Assembly (NCBI RefSeq): GCF_003086295.3
Contig: NC_092042.1
Location: 38,487,419 to 38,551,418, forward strand
DNA from: Arachis hypogaea
Taxonomy: Eukaryota > Streptophyta > Magnoliopsida > Fabales > Fabaceae
DNA length: 64,000 nucleotides
Direction of reading: 5' to 3'
In this document: positions 8,642 through 19,152 of the stretch, in pieces
Layout: every line of letters begins with the position of its first letter
How positions within the stretch are numbered: position 1 is the stretch's first letter
Made by a program: the position numbers and the translations under genes
Notes under the pieces: model-generated
Databases searched by the model: none
Told to the model about the DNA's origin: nothing
What the model saw: only the letters and a program-made list of their open reading frames with translations

Positions 8642-9878
8642 TCATTCAGACTGTCCGATATCTTCATCCCCTCTTCTTTTTCTTGGCTCTTCGTCCCGGT
8701 TGGCCAAAAACCGATTTAGTTTTCCTTTTCTTACTAATTTTTCTCTGACGTTTTTCAAGTTGAAGCATTCGTTGGTGGAATGTCCTCGAACTCGATGATA
8801 CTCACAGTATTCATTCCGATTCCCTCCTCCTCTTTTGCCTTTGAGTGGCCGAGCTGGGGGTATTTTTTCCGTATGGCAGACTTCTTTGTAAAACATCTAC
8901 CAAGGATACCCTGATAAGGGTGTAGTTTTGATATTTTTTGATTTTCTCCCTGGAGTGATCTTCCTTTTTCTTGGATTCTTTATCTTTATCTCGGTAGGCA
9001 GAACCGAACCTCGAGGCTTCCCCAAGTCGAGAATTCTCCTCCATGTTGATGTATTTCTGCGCCCGTTCTTGTACTTCGTCCAGGGATGCAGGGTACTTCT
9101 TTGATATAGATTGGCTAAACGGTCCTTCTCGTAGGCCATTTATGAGGCCCATAATGGCAGCTTCTGTTGGTAGATTTTGTATGTCCATGCATATTTTGTT
9201 GAATCCTTCCATGTAGTTACGAAGACTCTCCCGATCTCCTTGCTTGATTCCTAGTAGGCTGGGTGCGTGTTTAGCCTTATCTTTTTGTATGGAAAATATG
9301 GCCAGGAACTTTTTGGCCAGGTCGTCGAAGCTTGAGATAGACTTTGGAGGTAGGCTGTCGAACCATCAAATGGCTGTCTTGGTAAGAGTTGTTGGAAAGG
9401 CCTTGCAGCGAACTGCATCCGAGGTGTCAGTGAGGTACATTCTACTTCTGAAATTGTTGAGATGATGGTTGGGGTCTAAAGTGCCATCATACAGAGTCAT
9501 ATCTGGAAGTTTGAAGTCCTTTGGGATTTTGGTTTTCATAATTTCCCTGGTGAATGGATCTTGATCCTTGCGAGAGCTATCCTCTGGAGTGGATTGAGTA
9601 GCTTTAGTTTTGAGATCGGCTTCGAGTTTTAGAAGTTTACCTTCTAATTCTCGGCGTCGCCTTATCTCCCGATGTAGATCCTTTTCTTTTTCACGTTGAT
9701 GTTGGGCTTCTTTCTCAAGTTGCTTTAATCGATCTTGAAGCACCTCTATCACTCCTGAATTTGATGAATTTTTGTCCCCGTTGGGCTCCGAAGTATCTTT
9801 GAGTGTAACATCCGCGTTCTTGTGCGGCGTTCTATCTTCCAAATCTGAATCATGGTCATTGTCATGGCCGTCCGCCAT
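8642..9878 (-). pseudogene. Gag of E3, broken
   Basis: The likely start is the ATG at 9878 (MADGHDNDHDSD), 23 bases after the primer-binding site; an upstream TTG overlapping that site is not a credible start. A Glu/Lys/Arg-rich coiled coil lies near 9590-9740, followed by IPKDFKLPDMTLYDGTLDP and the Gag core (WFDSLPPKSI, RNYMEGFNKICMDIQNLP). A TGA near 9366, where related Gags have Arg, breaks the frame. A frameshift near 8900 leads into EYCEYHRVRGHSTNEC, the degenerate zinc-knuckle-like region of this lineage. Confidence 0.82.
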
Positions 9879-9900
9879 GGTGATGGGATGACTTCTAGGT

Positions 9901-9919
9901 TCCCCGGAAAATGGCGCCA
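9901..9919 (-). other. Primer-binding site of E3
   Basis: On the minus strand TGGCGCCATTTTCCGGGGA follows the LTR end after one base. TGGCGCC and CCGGGGA fit the 3' end of tRNA-Asp; the middle is mismatched. Confidence 0.6.
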
Positions 9920-10172
9920 ATGTTCTGGGAGTTACCTAAAACTGGAGGTCGATCTCGGACGAGATCTTCTGTACTGGTCAGTGCTAACGTGTCCAGCTGG
10001 TTGAAGACGGCCGGAGCTGCCGTGTCTGAATTGTTGGACTGACTACATTGCTAATTCCTTGTCACCGAAGGGTGGGGGGTACCTGCAAGGGACTCCGATG
10101 CTTAAGTTAGCAAGGGTATTAAACAGGTATTGAGTAGAATCAGAGTATGAGTTATACCTGGGTGCTCCAGTG

Positions 10173-10180
10173 TATTTATA
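10173..10180 (-). promoter_or_regulatory. TATA box of the E3 LTR
   Basis: TATAAATA on the minus strand, followed by CACTGGAGCACCC, within the 557-bp LTR. Confidence 0.55.
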
Positions 10181-10212
10181 ATGGTGAGGAGTGACCTTCT
10201 GTGGATAAGATA

Positions 10213-10243
10213 AGTTAGTTATCTTATCTTATCTTATCTTATC
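10213..10243. repeat. TTATC pentanucleotide microsatellite in the E3 LTR
   Basis: About five consecutive TTATC (AAGAT) units upstream of the TATA box on the minus strand, with further scattered TTATCTT copies to 10285. Confidence 0.8.
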
Positions 10244-10477
10244 TTTGAGTGAAGTCATCTTATCTTTAGGGGAACCGCCTTTATCTTTCTGGGCTTTGGC
10301 TGCCTTTAGATTTGGGCTGTGTTCCTTCATTTTGGGCCTGCTTTGGGCTCCTTTGGCGATTTGGCCGAGCTCTTTGAGAAGAGGTCAGGCATTGGCCGAG
10401 CTCTTTGAGAAGAGGTCGGATAGTCTGACCTGAAGAGGTCGGTCGGCTTGTCGCTAAACATCCCGGGTCAGACAGCA

Positions 10478-10801
10478 TGACCCAGGGTATGAACAGCTAC
10501 CAAGAGGAAAAGGTTGATATTGAAGAAGCTTGCAAAGAGGTGGAACCTGTCAAGAAAGAACACATGGGAGTGGACCTTGAAATCACCTTGCCAAAGTTGT
10601 TGGAGACCCCTCCCCCTAAATCGCCATCATCCTTCACAACATTCAAGTGGGTAAAATTCATATCCATTCACTTTGTCATTCCACTTGATTATGGTTTACT
10701 TGAAATAGATGGTCAACTTAGAGCTCTTTGTGGCGTTAAGAGTAAGAGGAAGATGGGTAGTGGTTGGAGTTGTCATGCAAGGTTCAATATGGTTACGTGC
10801 T
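10478..10801 (+). mobile_element. E4, first visible part: family 2 element
   Basis: This is a coding fragment of the family 2 ORF, trapped between the E3 LTR and the E5 insertion. It continues at 20797 after removal of E5 and one copy of GTGCT. Confidence 0.85.
10478..10801 (+). pseudogene. Family 2 ORF, conserved C-terminal domain fragment (E4)
   Basis: The reading aligns with codons about 455-550 of the E7 ORF: acidic linker, then WVKFISIHFVIPLDYGLLE and DGQLRALCGVKSKRKM. The N-terminal part lies beyond E3, left of the window, and the C-terminal part is at 20797-21106. The apparent ATG at 10477 uses the last base of the E3 LTR and is not a real start. The frame is broken by E3 on one side and E5 on the other. 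Confidence 0.82.
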
Positions 10802-12444
10802 TGGTGCACGAAATTGTGATCATTACAACTCAAATATTCCGAAAACGTGGTGTTCAACACCATGGCATAAACACAACTTCGCACAACTAACCAGCAAGCG
10901 TACTGGGTCGTCCAAGTAATAAACCTTACGCGAGTAAGGGTCGATCCCACAGAGATTGTTGGTATGAAGCAAGCTATGGCCACCTTGTAAATCTTAGTCA
11001 GGCAAACTCAAATGGTTATGAATGATGAATAAAACATAAAGATAAAGATAGAGATACTTATGTAATTCATTAGTGGGAATATCAGATAAGCGTATGAAGA
11101 TGCTTGGTCCCTTCCGTCTCTCTGCTTTCCTACTGTCTTCATCCAATCCTTCTTACTCCTTTCCATGGCAAGCTGTATGCAATGGTTTCACCGTTGTCAG
11201 TGGCTACCTCCCATCCTCTCAGTGGAAATGTTCAACGCACCCTGTCACGGCACGGCTATCCATCTGTCGGTTCTCAATCAGGCCGGAATAGAATCCAGTG
11301 ATTCTTTTGCGTCTGTCACTAACGCCCAACCCTCAGGAGTTTGAAGCTCGTCACAGTCATTCAATCATTGAATCCTACTCAGAATACCACAGACAAGGTT
11401 TAGACCTTCCGGATTCTCTTGAGCCGCCATCAGTTCTAGCTTATGCCACGAAGATTCCGGTTAAAGAATCCAAGAGATATCCACCCAATCTAAGGTAGAA
11501 CGGAGGTGGTTGTCAGGCACACGTTCATAGGTGAGAATGCTGATGAGTGTCACGGATCATCACATTCATCAAGTTGAAGAACAAGTGATATCTTAGAACA
11601 AGAACAAGCGGAATTGAATAGAAGAACAATAGTAATTGCATTAATACTCGAGGTACAGCAGAGCTCCACACCTTAATCTATGGTGTGTAGAAACTCCACC
11701 GTTGAAAATACATAAGAACAAGGTCTAGGCATGGCCGAATGGCCAGCCTCCCAACGATCTAAGATAGCATAAGAATAAAGATAGCTACCCAGATTGATGA
11801 TCTAGAGATCTAAAGTGATCAAAAGATGAAAATACAATAGTAAAAGGTCCTACTTATAGAGAACTAGTAGCCTAGGGTTTACAGAGATGAGTAAAAGACA
11901 TAAAAATCTACTTCCGGGCCCACTTGGTGTGTGCTTGGGCTGAGCATTGAAGCATTTTCGTGTAGAGACTTCTCTTGGAGTTAAACGCCAGCTTTTGTGC
12001 CAGTTTGGGCGTTTAACTCCCACTTTTGTGCCAGTTCCGGCGTTTAACGCTGGGAATTCTGAGGGTGACTTTGAACGCCGGTTTGGGCCATCAAATCTTG
12101 GGAAAAGTATGGACTATCATATATTGCTGGAAAGCCCAGGATGTCTACTTTCCAACGCTGTTGAGAATGTGCCAATTGGGCTTCTGTAGCTCCAGAAAAT
12201 CCACTTCGAGTGCAGGGAGGTCAGAATCCAACAGCATCTGCAGTCCTTTTTAGTCTCTGAATCAGATTTTTGCTCAGGTCCCTCAATTTCAGCCAGAAAA
12301 TACCTGAAATCACAGAAAAACACACAAACTCATAGTAAAGTCCAGAAAAGTGATTTTTAACTAAAATATACTAAAAACTAACTAGATCATACAAAAAACA
12401 TACTAAAAACAATGCCAAAAAGCGTACAAATTATCCGCTCATCA
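10802..12444 (-). repeat. 3' LTR of E5
   Basis: On the minus strand it begins TGATGAGCGGATAATTTGTACGC and ends TCACAATTTCGTGCACCA (1643 bp). It has a TATAAGTA box (11851-11858) and GGCGTT-type units (about 11975-12085). A degenerate copy of the LTR-end/primer-site junction (GAACACCACGTTTTCGG on the minus strand) lies near 10845-10870. Confidence 0.93.
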
Positions 12445-12482
12445 CAACACCAAACTTAAATTGTTGCTTGTCCTCAAGCAAC
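12445..12482 (-). other. Terminal hairpin and TTTAAGTTTGG module abutting the 3' LTR (E5)
   Basis: On the minus strand GTTGCTTG-AGGA-CAAGCAAC (12482-12463) is followed by AATTTAAGTTTGGTGTTG up to the LTR start. Confidence 0.7.
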
Positions 12483-13351
12483 TGAAAATCAAATAAGATA
12501 AAAAGAAGAGAATATACAATGAATTCCAAAAACATCTATGAAGATCAGTATTAATTAGATGAGTGGGGCTTTTAGCTTTTTGCCTTTGAACAGTTTTGGC
12601 ATCTCACTTTATCCTTTGAAATTCGGATTGATTGGCTTCTTTAGGAACTCAGAATCCAGATAGTGTCATTGATTCTCCTAGTTAAGTATGATGATTCTTG
12701 AACACAGCTACTTATTGAGTCTTGGCCGTGGCCCAAAGCACTCTGTCTTCCAGTATTACCACCGGATACATACATGCCACAGACACATAATTGGGTGAAC
12801 CTTTTCAGATTGTGACTCAGCTTTGCTAGAGTCCCCAATTAGAGGTGTACAGGGTTCTTAAGCACACTCTTTTTGCCTTGGATCACAACTTTATTTTTTT
12901 TTCTTTTCTCCCCTTTTTTTTCTTTTTCTTTCTTTTTTTTTCGAAATCCTTTTTTTTTTGTATTCACTGCTTTTTCTTGCTTCAAGAATCATTTTTATGA
13001 TTTTTCAGATCCTCATTAACATGTCTCCTTTTTCATCATTCTTTCAAGAGCCAACATTCATGAACCACAAATTCAAAAGATATATGCACTGTTCAAGCAT
13101 ACATTCAGAAAACAAAAGTATTGCCACCACATCAAAATAATTAAACTGTTATAAAATTCAAAATTCATGCAATTCTTCTCTTTTTCAATTAAGAACATTT
13201 TTCATTTAAGAGAGGTGATGGATTCATAGGACATTCATAACTTTAAGGCATAGACATTAAGACACTAATGACACAAACATAGATAAACATAAGCATAATT
13301 TTTGAAAAACAGAAAAAATAAAGAACAAGGAAATTAAAGAACGGGTCCACC
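12483..13351 (-). other. Non-coding 3' region of E5
   Basis: No coding frame is seen. It is homologous to 57577-58438 of E10. An A-rich/T-rich tract lies near 12890-12960. Confidence 0.7.
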
Positions 13352-14476
13352 TTAGTGATGGCGGCTTGTTCTTCCTCTTGATGATCCTATGGAGTGCTTT
13401 AGCTCCTCAATGTATCTTCCTTGTCTTTGTTGCTCCTCTCTCATGATTCTTTGATCTTCTCTAATTTCATGGAGGAGGATGGAATGTTCTTGGTGCTCCA
13501 CCCTTAGTTGTCCCATGTTGGAACACAATTCTCCTAGGGAGGTGTTCAGTTGCTCCCAATAGTTTTGTGGAGGAAAGTGCATCCCTTGAGGCATCTCAGG
13601 GATTTGATGATGAGAGGGGTCTCTTGTTTGCTCCATCCTCTTCTTAGTGATGGGCTTGTCCTCATCAATGGGGATGTCTCCCTCTATGTCTACTCTAACT
13701 GAATAACAGAGGTGACAAATAAGATGAGGAAATGCTAACCTTGCCAAGGTAGAGGACTTGTCCGCCACCTTATAAAGTTCTTGGGATATCACCTCATGAA
13801 CTTCTATTTCTTCTCCAATCATGATGCTATGAATCATGATAGCCCGGTCTATAGTAACTTCAGACCGGTTGCTAGTGGGAATGATTGAGCGTTGGATAAA
13901 CTCCAACCATCCCCTAGCCACGGGTTTGAGGTCATGCCTTCTCAATTGAACCGGCTTCCCTCTTGAATCTCTCTTCCATTGGGCGCCCTCTTCACAAATG
14001 TCTATGAGGACTTGGTCCAACCTTTGATCAAAGTTGACCCTTCTAGTGTAAGGGTGTTCATCTCCTTGCATCATGGGCAAGTTGAATGCCAACCTTACAT
14101 TTTTCGGACTAAAATCCAAGTATTTCCCCCGAACCATAGTAAGCCAATTCTTTGGGTCCGGGTTCACACTTTGATCATGGTTCTTGGTGATCCATGCATT
14201 GGCATAAAACTCTTGAACCATTAAGATTTCGACTTGTTGAATGGGGTTGGTAAGAACTTCCCAACCTCTTCTTCGGATCTCATGTCGGATCTCCGGATAT
14301 TCACTCTTTTTGAGTTTAAAAGGGACCTCGGGGATCACCTTCTTCAAGGCCACAACTTCATAGAAGTGGTCTTGATGCACCCTTGAGATGAATCTCTCCA
14401 TCTCCCATGACTCGGAGGTGGAAGCTTTTGCCTTCCCTTTCCTCTTTCTAGAGGTTTCTCCAGCCTTGGATGCCAT
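13352..14476 (-). CDS. ORF2, 374 aa: putative plant transposon-protein domain plus coiled coil
   Basis: Start ATG at 14476, 35 bases after the central hairpin module. Residues 1-25 are Lys/Arg-rich with a Ser/Thr patch, possibly a nuclear or nucleic-acid-binding tail. Residues about 30-250 (FISRVHQDHFYEVV, EFYANAWITKNHD, VRGKYLDFSP, RGWLEFIQRSIIPTSNRSEV) look like the Pfam family I recall as putative plant transposon protein (Transposase_32, PF20167); its activity is not known. The C-terminus from about 300 is a heptad-like coiled coil rich in Glu/Gln/Arg. I see no signal peptide, membrane segment or DDE motif. The ORF is intact although gag in the same copy has several breaks. It occupies the place of pol/env and is not an integrase. 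Confidence 0.8.
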   Translation of the reverse strand: MASKAGETSRKRKGKAKASTSESWEMERFISRVHQDHFYEVVALKKVIPEVPFKLKKSEYPEIRHEIRRRGWEVLTNPIQQVEILMVQEFYANAWITKNHDQSVNPDPKNWLTMVRGKYLDFSPKNVRLAFNLPMMQGDEHPYTRRVNFDQRLDQVLIDICEEGAQWKRDSRGKPVQLRRHDLKPVARGWLEFIQRSIIPTSNRSEVTIDRAIMIHSIMIGEEIEVHEVISQELYKVADKSSTLARLAFPHLICHLCYSVRVDIEGDIPIDEDKPITKKRMEQTRDPSHHQIPEMPQGMHFPPQNYWEQLNTSLGELCSNMGQLRVEHQEHSILLHEIREDQRIMREEQQRQGRYIEELKHSIGSSRGRTSRHH

Positions 14477-14511
14477 AAATGGTTATGGAAAAACAAAAAG
14501 CAATGCTTTTT

Positions 14512-14550
14512 CCACACCAAACTTAAAAGGTTTGCTCGTCCTCGAGCAAA
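14512..14550 (-). other. Central hairpin and TTTAAGTTTGG module (E5)
   Basis: On the minus strand TTTGCTCG-AGGA-CGAGCAAA (14550-14531), then CCTTTTAAGTTTGGTGTGG. Compared with the terminal module the stem sequence differs but pairing and loop are the same. Confidence 0.7.
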
Positions 14551-15133
14551 AGAAGAAAGAAGAGAGTAGAAGAAGAAGAAATAAAGGAGATGAAGATGGC
14601 TTTGTGGTTCAGCCAAAGGGGGGAGAAGTAGTGTTTAGGATGTGTGAAAATGAAGGAGTGAAGATGGGGTTATATAGGGGTGGGGGGAGGGTTAGGTTTC
14701 GGTCATGTATGGGTGGGTTTGGGAGGGTAAGTGGTTTGAATTTGAATGGTGGGGTAGGTGGGTTTTATGAAGGATGGATGTGAGTGGTGAAGAGAAAGAT
14801 GGGATTTGATAGGTGAAGGTTTTTTGGGGAAGAGGTATTGAGGTGATTGGTGAATGGGTGAAGAAGAGAGAGAGTGGTGGGGTAGGTGGGGATCTTGTGG
14901 GGTCCATAGATCTTGAGGTATCAAGGATGGCGAGCAAAATTGCTTTTCATGCCAATTCTGGCGTTAAACGCCGGGCTGGTGCCCATTTCTGGCGTTTAAC
15001 ACCGAGTACTTACCCTTTTCTGGCGTTTAATGCCAGTCTGGTGCCCCTTTCTGGCGTTAAACGCCCAGAATGGTGCCAGACTGGGCGTTAAACGCCCATC
15101 TGCTAGCCTCACTGGCGTTTAAATGCCAGCAGG
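14551..15133 (-). repeat. Gag-ORF2 spacer of E5 with GGCGTT palindrome array
   Basis: GGCGTT-N-AACGCC palindromes lie at about 14951-15133 (some decayed). One decayed GGATC-TGTGG hairpin unit lies at about 14887-14925. The rest is a CT-rich (minus strand) leader to ORF2. No gene. Confidence 0.8.
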
Positions 15134-15269
15134 TTCTTCCTCCAGGGTGTGCTATTTTTCTTTCTGTTTTTCATTCTATTTTTGCTTTTTCCATTGATTT
15201 TGTGACTTCTCATGATCATCAACCTACAGAAAACATAAAATAACAAAAGAGAATAGATAAAATATAACG

Positions 15270-15316
15270 TTGGGTTGCCTCCCAACAAGCGCTTCTTTAG
15301 TGTCAGTAGCTTGACA
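15270..15316 (-). other. Two-hairpin structure after gag (E5)
   Basis: On the minus strand TGTCAA-GCTA-CTGACA (15316-15301, one mismatch next to the loop), then TTGGG-AGGCAA-CCCAA (15285-15270). Confidence 0.6.
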
Positions 15317-15334
15317 GTGGGCTCTCATGGAGCC

Positions 15335-17674
15335 TCACAGATGCTCAGAGCAATGTTGGAACCTCCCAACACTAAACTTAGAGTTTGAATGTGGGGGTTC
15401 AACACCAAACTTAGAAGTTGGTTGTGGCCTCCCAACACCAAACTTATAGTTTGACTGTGGGGGCTCTGTTTGGCTCTGTTTTGAGAGAAGCACTTCATGC
15501 TTCCTCTCCATGGTGACAGAAGGATATCTTTGAGCGTTAAACACAAAGGATTCTTCATTCACTTGAATGATCATTTCTCCTCTATCAACATCAATCACAG
15601 CCTTTGCTGTGGCTAGGAAGGGTCTGCCAATGATGATGGATTCATCCATGCACTTCCCAGTCTCTAGGACTATGAAATCAGCAGGGATGTAATGGTCTTC
15701 AACTTTTACCAGAACATCCTCTACAAGTCCATAAGCTTGTTTTCTTGAGTTGTCTGCCATCTCTAGTGAGATTCTTGCAGCTTGCACCTCAAAGATCCCT
15801 AGCTTCTCCATTACGGAGAGAGGCATGAGGTTTACACTTGACCCTAAGTCACACAGAGCCTTCTTAAAGGTCATGGTGCCTATGGTACAAGGTATTGAGA
15901 ACTTCCCAGGATCTTGTCTCTTTTGAGGTAATTTCTGTCTAAACAAGTCTTCCAGTTCTTTGGTGAGCAAAGGGGGTTCATCCTCCCAAGTCTCATTTCC
16001 AAATAACTTGTCATTTAGCTTCATGATTGCTCCAAGGTATTTAGCAACTTGCTCTTCAATGACATACTCATCCTCTTCAGAGGAAGAATACTCATCAGAG
16101 CTCATGAATGGCAGAAGTAAGTCCAATGGAATCTCTATAGTCTCATTTTGATCCTCAGATTCCCATGGTTCCTCATTGGGGAATTCATTGGAGGTCAGTG
16201 GACGCCCATTGAGGTCTTCCTCAGTGGCATTCACAGCCTCTTCCTCCTCTCCAAGTTCGGCCATGTTGATGGCCTTGCACTCTCCTTTTGGATTTTCTTC
16301 TGTATTACTTGGAAGAGTACTAGGAGGGAGTTCAATAATTTTCTTGCTCAGCTGACCCACTTGTCCCTCCAAGTTTCTAATGGAGGACCTTGTTTCAGTC
16401 ATGAAACTTTGAGTGGTTTTGATTAAATCAGAGACTATGGTTGCTAAGTCAGAGGTGTTCTGCTTAGAACTCTCTGTCTGTTACTGGGAAGATGATGAAA
16501 AAGGCTTGCTATTGCTAAACCTGTTTCTTCCACCATTATTGTTGTTGAAACCTTATTGAGGTCTCTGTTGATCCTTCCATGAGAGATTTGGATGATTTCT
16601 CCATGAAGGATTATAGGTGTTTCCATAGGGTTCTCCCATGTAATTCACCTCTTCCATTGAAGGGTTCTCAGGATCATAAGCTTCTTCTTCAGATGAAGCT
16701 TCCTTAGTACTGCTTGGTGCATTTTGCATTCCAGACAGACTTTGAAAAATCATATTGACTTGTTGAGTCAATATTTTGTTCTGAGCCAGTATGGCGTTCA
16801 GAGTGTCAATCTCAAGAACTCCTTTCTTCTGATTTTTCCCATTGTTCACAGGATTTCTTTCAGAAGTGTACATGAATTGGTTATTTGCAACCATTTCAAT
16901 TAGTTCTTGAGCTTCTGTAGGCGTCTTCTTCAGATGAAGAGATCTTCCAGCAGAGCTATCTAAAGACATCTTGGACAGTTCAGACAGACCATCATAGAAA
17001 ATACCTATGATGCTCCATTTAGAAAGCATATCAGAGGGACACTTTTTGATTAATTGTTTGTATCTTTCCCAAGCTTCATAGAGGGATTCTCCTTCCTTCT
17101 ATCTGAAGGTTTGGACTTCCACTCTAAGCTTACTCAATTTTTGAGGTGGAAAGAACTTTGCCAAGAAGGCATTGACTAGCTTTTCCCAAGAGTTCAGGCT
17201 TTCTTTAGGTTGTGAGTCCAACCATATCCTAGCTCTGTCTCTTACAGCAAAAGGGAATAGCATAAGTCTGTAGACCTCAGGGTCAACCCCATTAGTCTTG
17301 ACAGTGTCACAGATTTGCATGAACTCAGCTAAGAACTGATGAGGATCTTCCAATGGAAGTCCATGGAACTTGCAATTCTGTTGCATTAGAGAAACTAATT
17401 GAGGCTTAAGCTCAAAGTTATTTGCTCCAATGGCAGGGATAGAGATGCTTCTCCCATAGAAGTCGGGAGTAGGTGCAGTAAAGTCACCCAGCACCTTCCT
17501 TGCATTGTTGGCATTGTTGATGTTTTCGGCTGCCATGGGTTCTCCTTCTTTGAAGATTTCTGTTAGGTCCTCTACAGAGAATTGTGCCTTAGCTTCTCTT
17601 AGCTTTCGCTTCAAGGTCCTTTCAGGTTCAGGGTCAGCCTCAACAAGAATGCTTTTGTCTTTGCTCCTACTAAT
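15335..17674 (-). pseudogene. Gag-protease of E5, broken by nonsense codons and a lost start
   Basis: The start codon is ATT at 17674-17672 where sister copies have ATG. In-frame stops lie at 17101-17099 (TAG), 16555-16553 (TAA) and near 16482 (TAA), all at codons that are CAG or CAA in sister copies. Gag domain: ICDTVKTNGVDPEVYRLM, KFFPPQKLSKLRVEV. Athila-type NPSWRNHPNLSWKD lies near 16600. Protease-like: CDLGSSVNLMP and IIGRPFLAT. The C-terminus has three KFGV/KFSV repeats. Not translatable as one protein without readthrough. Confidence 0.88.
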
Positions 17675-18290
17675 AAGAAAGAGAAGAGAACAAGAAAATA
17701 TGGAATCCTCTATGTCATAGTATAGAGATTCCTTGAGGTGTCAGAGGAAACGAAAAATAGAAGGAAGAGGTAGAAGAAGAGTGTGAGAAGAGGGGAAGAA
17801 TTTTCGAAAATTAAGTAAGAGATTTTAAAAACATTTTGAAAAACACTAATTGATTTTCGAAAATAAAAGTGGGAAAGAAATCAAGTGATTTTTGAAAAAG
17901 ATTTTGAAATTAGAAATAAAAAAGATTTGATTGAAAATTATTTTGAAAAAGATGTGATTAAGAAGATATGATTAGTTTTTAAAAAGATGTGATTGAGAAG
18001 ATATGATTTGAAAAACATTTTAAAAAGATTTGATTTTGAAAATTAATGACTTGGCTATCAAGAAAAGATATGATTCAAACATTAAACCTTTCTCAACAGA
18101 AAAGGCAACATACTTGAAATGTTGAATCAAATCATTAATTGATAGCAAGTATTTTTGAAAATAGAAAGAAATTGATTTTGAAAAAGATTTGATTGAAAAG
18201 ATATGATTTGAAAAATATTTGATTTTGAAAAGATTTTGAAAACTAAAAAAAAAATTTGATTTGAAAATAGAATCTTCCCTCTTGTGCCAT
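17675..18290 (-). repeat. AT-rich degenerate repeat in the E5 leader
   Basis: Imperfect iterations of words such as CAAATCATATCTTTT and TCAAAATC (minus strand), with several copies of the palindrome ATTTTCGAAAAT (for example near 17805 and 17853). Homologous stretches occur in E8 (38700-39480), E10 (52660-53110) and E9 (60480-60980). No coding frame. Confidence 0.75.
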
Positions 18291-18437
18291 CCTGGCGTTA
18301 AACGCCCAAAATGGTGCACATTCTGGCGTTTAACGCCCAAAACTCTACCCTTTTGGGCGTTAAAAGCCCAGCCAGGCACCCTGGCTGGCGTTTAAACGCC
18401 AGTTTGCCTTCTTCACTGGGCATTTTGAATGCCCAGC
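18291..18437 (-). repeat. GGCGTT palindrome array in the E5 leader
   Basis: About five palindromic units (GGCGTTAAACGCC type) with 15-20 bp spacers. The counterparts are at 52498-52643 (E10) and 60190-60470 (E9). E8 lacks this leader array. Confidence 0.85.
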
Positions 18438-19128
18438 TTTTTCTGTATAATTCCTCTGCTGTATGTTCTGAATATTCAATTCTCTGTGTTATTGACTTGA
18501 AAAGACACAAATTAAAAATATTTTTGGATTTTTAATAATGAGGAATAATCAACATGCAACTAAAATCAAATAACAATGCATGCAAGACACCAAACTTAGC
18601 AGTTTGTATACTACTGACACTAACAAAATGAGAATGCATATGAGACACATAAACACTCAAGTCAATAGAATTCAAAGATCAGAGTAATGAAATCATCAAG
18701 AACAACTTGAAGATTAATGAAGAGACATGCATGAATGCAAAAAGAACAGAAACATGCAATTGACACCAAACTTAACATGAGACTAGAGTCTCAATAGGAA
18801 ACATAAAATATTTTTTTGGTTTTTATGATTTTGTAATTTTTTTTTATTTTTCGAAAATTAAGTGAAAAAGAGAATAAAGGTATTAAAATTCTTAATGAGA
18901 ATTCCAGGAATCATGCAATGTTAGTCTAAAGCTTCAGTCTAAAGGAATTAGACATGGCTAGCCAAGCTTCAGCAGGATATTGCATTCAAGAGCTAAATTG
19001 ATGAGAATCAATCAGATTTGGTGATGATAAGAACATCACCTTGAAACACTAGAATTCATTCTTAAGAACTCTGAAAAAATACCTAATCTAAGCAACAAGA
19101 TGAACCGTCAGTTTTCCAAACTCAACAA
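18438..19128 (-). other. 5' leader of E5
   Basis: Non-coding. It contains two copies of the 11-mer AAGTTTGGTGT (minus strand, near 18589 and 18772), one copy of a TTGGCTAGCCATGTCTAATTC unit (about 18942-18968), and the conserved segment after the primer site (AACTGACGGTTCATCTTG). Confidence 0.7.
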
Positions 19129-19146
19129 TCCCCGGCAACGGCGCCA
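19129..19146 (-). other. Primer-binding site of E5 (tRNA-Asp)
   Basis: On the minus strand TGGCGCCGTTGCCGGGGA lies six bases after the LTR. It is complementary to the 3' end of plant tRNA-Asp, the primer used by Athila elements. Confidence 0.85.
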
Positions 19147-19152
19147 AAAACT

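Larger units (their letters stand above)
6229..10477 (-). mobile_element. E3: Tat/Retand-like Ty3 element, 5' half
   Basis: From right to left on the minus strand: LTR, primer-binding site, gag, protease, reverse transcriptase, RNase H and the start of a second RNase H of the type seen in the Tat lineage. It is cut at 6228/6229 by the E2 LTR, so integrase and the 3' LTR are missing here. It sits inside the family 2 ORF of E4. Several nonsense codons and at least one frameshift make it inactive. Confidence 0.88.
9921..10477 (-). repeat. 5' LTR of E3
   Basis: On the minus strand it runs from TGCTGTCTGACCC to TCCCAGAACA (557 bp), directly before the primer-binding site. The outer edge joins the family 2 ORF of E4. 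The partner LTR is not in the window, so the outer boundary rests on the TG..CA ends and the change of sequence type. Confidence 0.75.
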
